DNA of 64,000 bases, from the NCBI RefSeq assembly GCF_030232265.1, contig NZ_JASPJK010000003.1, positions 155,473 through 219,472 of the forward strand, in the 5' to 3' direction. The stretch comes from Corynebacterium sp. MSK041. GTDB lineage: Bacteria; Actinomycetota; Actinomycetes; Mycobacteriales; Mycobacteriaceae. The position numbers and the translations under genes are program-made. Of the stretch, positions 62,490 to 64,000 are shown piece after piece. The notes beneath the pieces were generated by a model. It ran no database searches, was not told the origin of the DNA, and saw nothing but the letters and a program-made list of their open reading frames with translations. The first letter of the stretch is position 1. Every line of letters begins with the position of its first letter.

Positions 62490-63463
62490 GGGTTGCCCGC
62501 AAATGGTGGACACGTAGTGGAGCTACCTCATGGTTAGGCAGCTGTTTCTTTTCCGTTGGTGGTCTGGGTGATCTGGTGCTCGAAGTCGACGGGGCTGACC
62601 ATACCGAGCGCGGAGTGGCGCCGACGGCGGTTGTAGACCACTTCAATCCAGCGGGCGACACCCGTGCGTGCAGCATCCCGGGTAGGCCAGCGTTGCCGGT
62701 CGTAGAACTCAGTCTTCAACGTCGACCAGAAGGACTCGGCCATCGCGTTATCGAAGCACACCCCGGTACGCCCGACGGACTGGGCAATGCCCATCTCGCG
62801 GCAGACGTCCCAGAGCTGCTCGCTTGTAAACTGTGCTCCACGGTCGGCGTGAAACACCAGGCCATCAGGAACCTCACCGCGTAGCGTATACGCCATCCGC
62901 AGGGCCCGTTCGACCAGGGAAGTATCTTGCACACTATCCATAGCCCAGCCCAGCACCCGGCGGGAATGACCATCACGGACCGCACACAAGTACAACCAGC
63001 CTTCACCGGTGCGCAGGTAGGTAATATCCGACATCCACACCCGGTTCAGCCCACCGGCATCAAACATGCGCTTGACCAGGTCAGGAAGCGTGGACGTACG
63101 CTTGGACTGAATCGTGGTCACCGGGACGAAGGCACGCGGTGAAATCCCCTCAATGCCCATCAGACGCATCCGCTTGGCCACGGTCTTCCGGTTGAGCGCA
63201 ATGCCGTAGCGCTCGGCGAGTTCTGCGGTAATGCGCGGTGCACCGTAGACCTGATCGGAGTCTGTCCAGATCTGGTGGATCTTGCGGTCAACATCGTCAT
63301 AAAACGCTGCCCGATCATCGTTACCTAAGCGTCGTTGCTGCTGCGTGTGGGACCATTTGTAGTAGCCAGATCGAGACACCTTCAACAAGCGTGCCAGGTT
63401 GCGTCCCTTAGTGTGGTGTAACGCTTGCTGATGGTGGACCCTGGGAAATACAGGGGCGGCCAC
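62490..63463 (-). mobile_element. IS3-family element, 5' truncated
   Basis: OrfB and the right terminus (GGGGTTGCCCGCAAATGGTG at 62490) are present. OrfA and the left end are missing: directly upstream lies the start of an IS256-type transposase on the other strand. With the inverted remnant at 60916-60995 it brackets the toxin-immunity cassette. Confidence 0.8.
62534..63463 (-). CDS. IS3-family transposase OrfB
   Basis: 309 aa. Conserved VSRSGYYKW near the start, DDE triad in RVWMSDITYLRTG, VFHADRGAQFTS and CFDNAMAESFWSTLKTEF, and the terminal RRRRHSALGMVSPVDFE. The first about 15 residues look like read-in from neighbouring DNA. Without OrfA it is unlikely to transpose by itself. Confidence 0.88.
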   Translation of the reverse strand: MAAPVFPRVHHQQALHHTKGRNLARLLKVSRSGYYKWSHTQQQRRLGNDDRAAFYDDVDRKIHQIWTDSDQVYGAPRITAELAERYGIALNRKTVAKRMRLMGIEGISPRAFVPVTTIQSKRTSTLPDLVKRMFDAGGLNRVWMSDITYLRTGEGWLYLCAVRDGHSRRVLGWAMDSVQDTSLVERALRMAYTLRGEVPDGLVFHADRGAQFTSEQLWDVCREMGIAQSVGRTGVCFDNAMAESFWSTLKTEFYDRQRWPTRDAARTGVARWIEVVYNRRRRHSALGMVSPVDFEHQITQTTNGKETAA

Positions 63464-63515
63464 CGCCAGTAACCTTTCGACTCAACTACCACATCTCGCC
63501 GAAAGGAACATGACG

Positions 63516-64000
63516 ATGACCGCTGCACCGCATTCTATCGACCCGACAACCTATTTGGACGATCTGCTCGCCCAAGCATCTCCAGATTTGATGCGCCAAA
63601 TGCTGCAAGGGTTTATCAACCAGATCCTCTCCGCCCAGGCTGACACCGTCTGCGGGGCTGAATACGGGGTCGCTTCTGCCGAGCGGGTCAACCACCGCAA
63701 CGGGTATCGCCACCGCGACCTTGATACCCGTGTCGGCACGATCGACGTGGCAGTACCGAAGCTGCGCCACGGCGCGTTCTTCCCAGACTGGCTGTTAGAG
63801 CGACGCTCACGAGCAGAACGGGCACTATCGACCGTGATCGCCACCTGCTACCTCAAAGGGGTCTCTACCCGCAGGATGAATGATCTAGTGGCAACGATTG
63901 GGATTTCAAACCTGTCGAAATCACAAGTCTCACGCATGTCGGAAGAACTCGACGACATGGTCGCAGACTTCAAAAACCGCCCACTCGACCCCGGCGGGTA
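63516..64000 (+). CDS. IS256-family (mutator) transposase, runs off the window
   Basis: 161 codons visible, open at the right edge. ATG 63516 has GAAAGGA eight bases upstream; an ATG at 63510 is too close to that site. The sequence includes LMRQMLQGFINQILSAQADT, VNHRNGYRHRDLDTRVGTID, VPKLRHGAFFPDWLL and AVIATCYLKGVST-like RRMNDL, as in full-length IS256 proteins. Different from the fragment at 60363-60861. Confidence 0.9.
   Translation, partial: MTAAPHSIDPTTYLDDLLAQASPDLMRQMLQGFINQILSAQADTVCGAEYGVASAERVNHRNGYRHRDLDTRVGTIDVAVPKLRHGAFFPDWLLERRSRAERALSTVIATCYLKGVSTRRMNDLVATIGISNLSKSQVSRMSEELDDMVADFKNRPLDPGG

Overview
The window looks like a chromosomal segment of a GC-rich Corynebacterium (Mycobacteriales, mycolic-acid lineage). 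The support is a corynebacterial-type pyruvate:quinone oxidoreductase, the alaT aminotransferase, an AftD-like arabinofuranosyltransferase, a DUF3068 (PorA-type) protein, DUF2613 and DUF1707 proteins, a dnaK-grpE-dnaJ-hspR order with HAIR operators, a Wadjet/MksBEFG operon, and several promoters whose -10 box lies 6-7 nt before the start codon (leaderless mRNAs). The species cannot be fixed from sequence alone.

Layout. 0-2 kb: tail of a DUF1023-type hydrolase, then pqo. 2-6.5 kb: operon of a Rib/Ig-like exported protein and a HExxH exported protein. 6.5-11 kb: heat-shock block hspR-dnaJ-grpE-dnaK with three HAIR-like sites. 11-16 kb: a large Ig-repeat surface protein flanked by two paralogous exported membrane-anchored proteins. 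16.4-20 kb: AI-2E-type permease, DJ-1/PfpI protein, lipoate ligase-like protein, GPP34 protein. 20-24 kb: operator-bearing promoter with a miniature FprA-like flavoprotein, then a Pho-box-preceded Na/Pi transporter operon with a PstS-like lipoprotein. 24-32 kb: Fic protein, heterodimeric ABC exporter, membrane proteins, alaT. 32-39.8 kb: a cruciform-rich intergenic region, UDP-glucose dehydrogenase, a DUF559-like protein, dcd, tRNA-Gly(CCC), lipase, VanW and GH3 proteins. 39.8-47.8 kb: cell-envelope glycan genes (AftD-like, acyltransferase 3, DUF3068, GT-C-like, GT4, methyltransferase).

47.8-56.4 kb is a defence island: an AbiL (RloA/RloB-like) pair convergent with a complete four-gene type I Wadjet operon (jetABCD = mksFEBG). 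56.5-64 kb is an accessory zone: two unrecognised genes, an orphan RHS tip with an HNH-type toxin end and an internal stop, an intact IS3-family element, a broken IS256 transposase, a second RHS tip with a PD-(D/E)XK-like toxin and its probable immunity gene bracketed by inverted IS3 ends, and an IS256-family transposase running off the window.

Across the whole window the non-palindromic 10-mer GTCGATAAGC occurs 14 times (7 per strand), always inside genes and in three translation frames, far above chance. Palindromic GAGAAATCTC is repeated in intergenic DNA, mostly at 33.7-35.9 kb. Five convergent gene pairs share overlapping stop codons (CTAG or TTAG).
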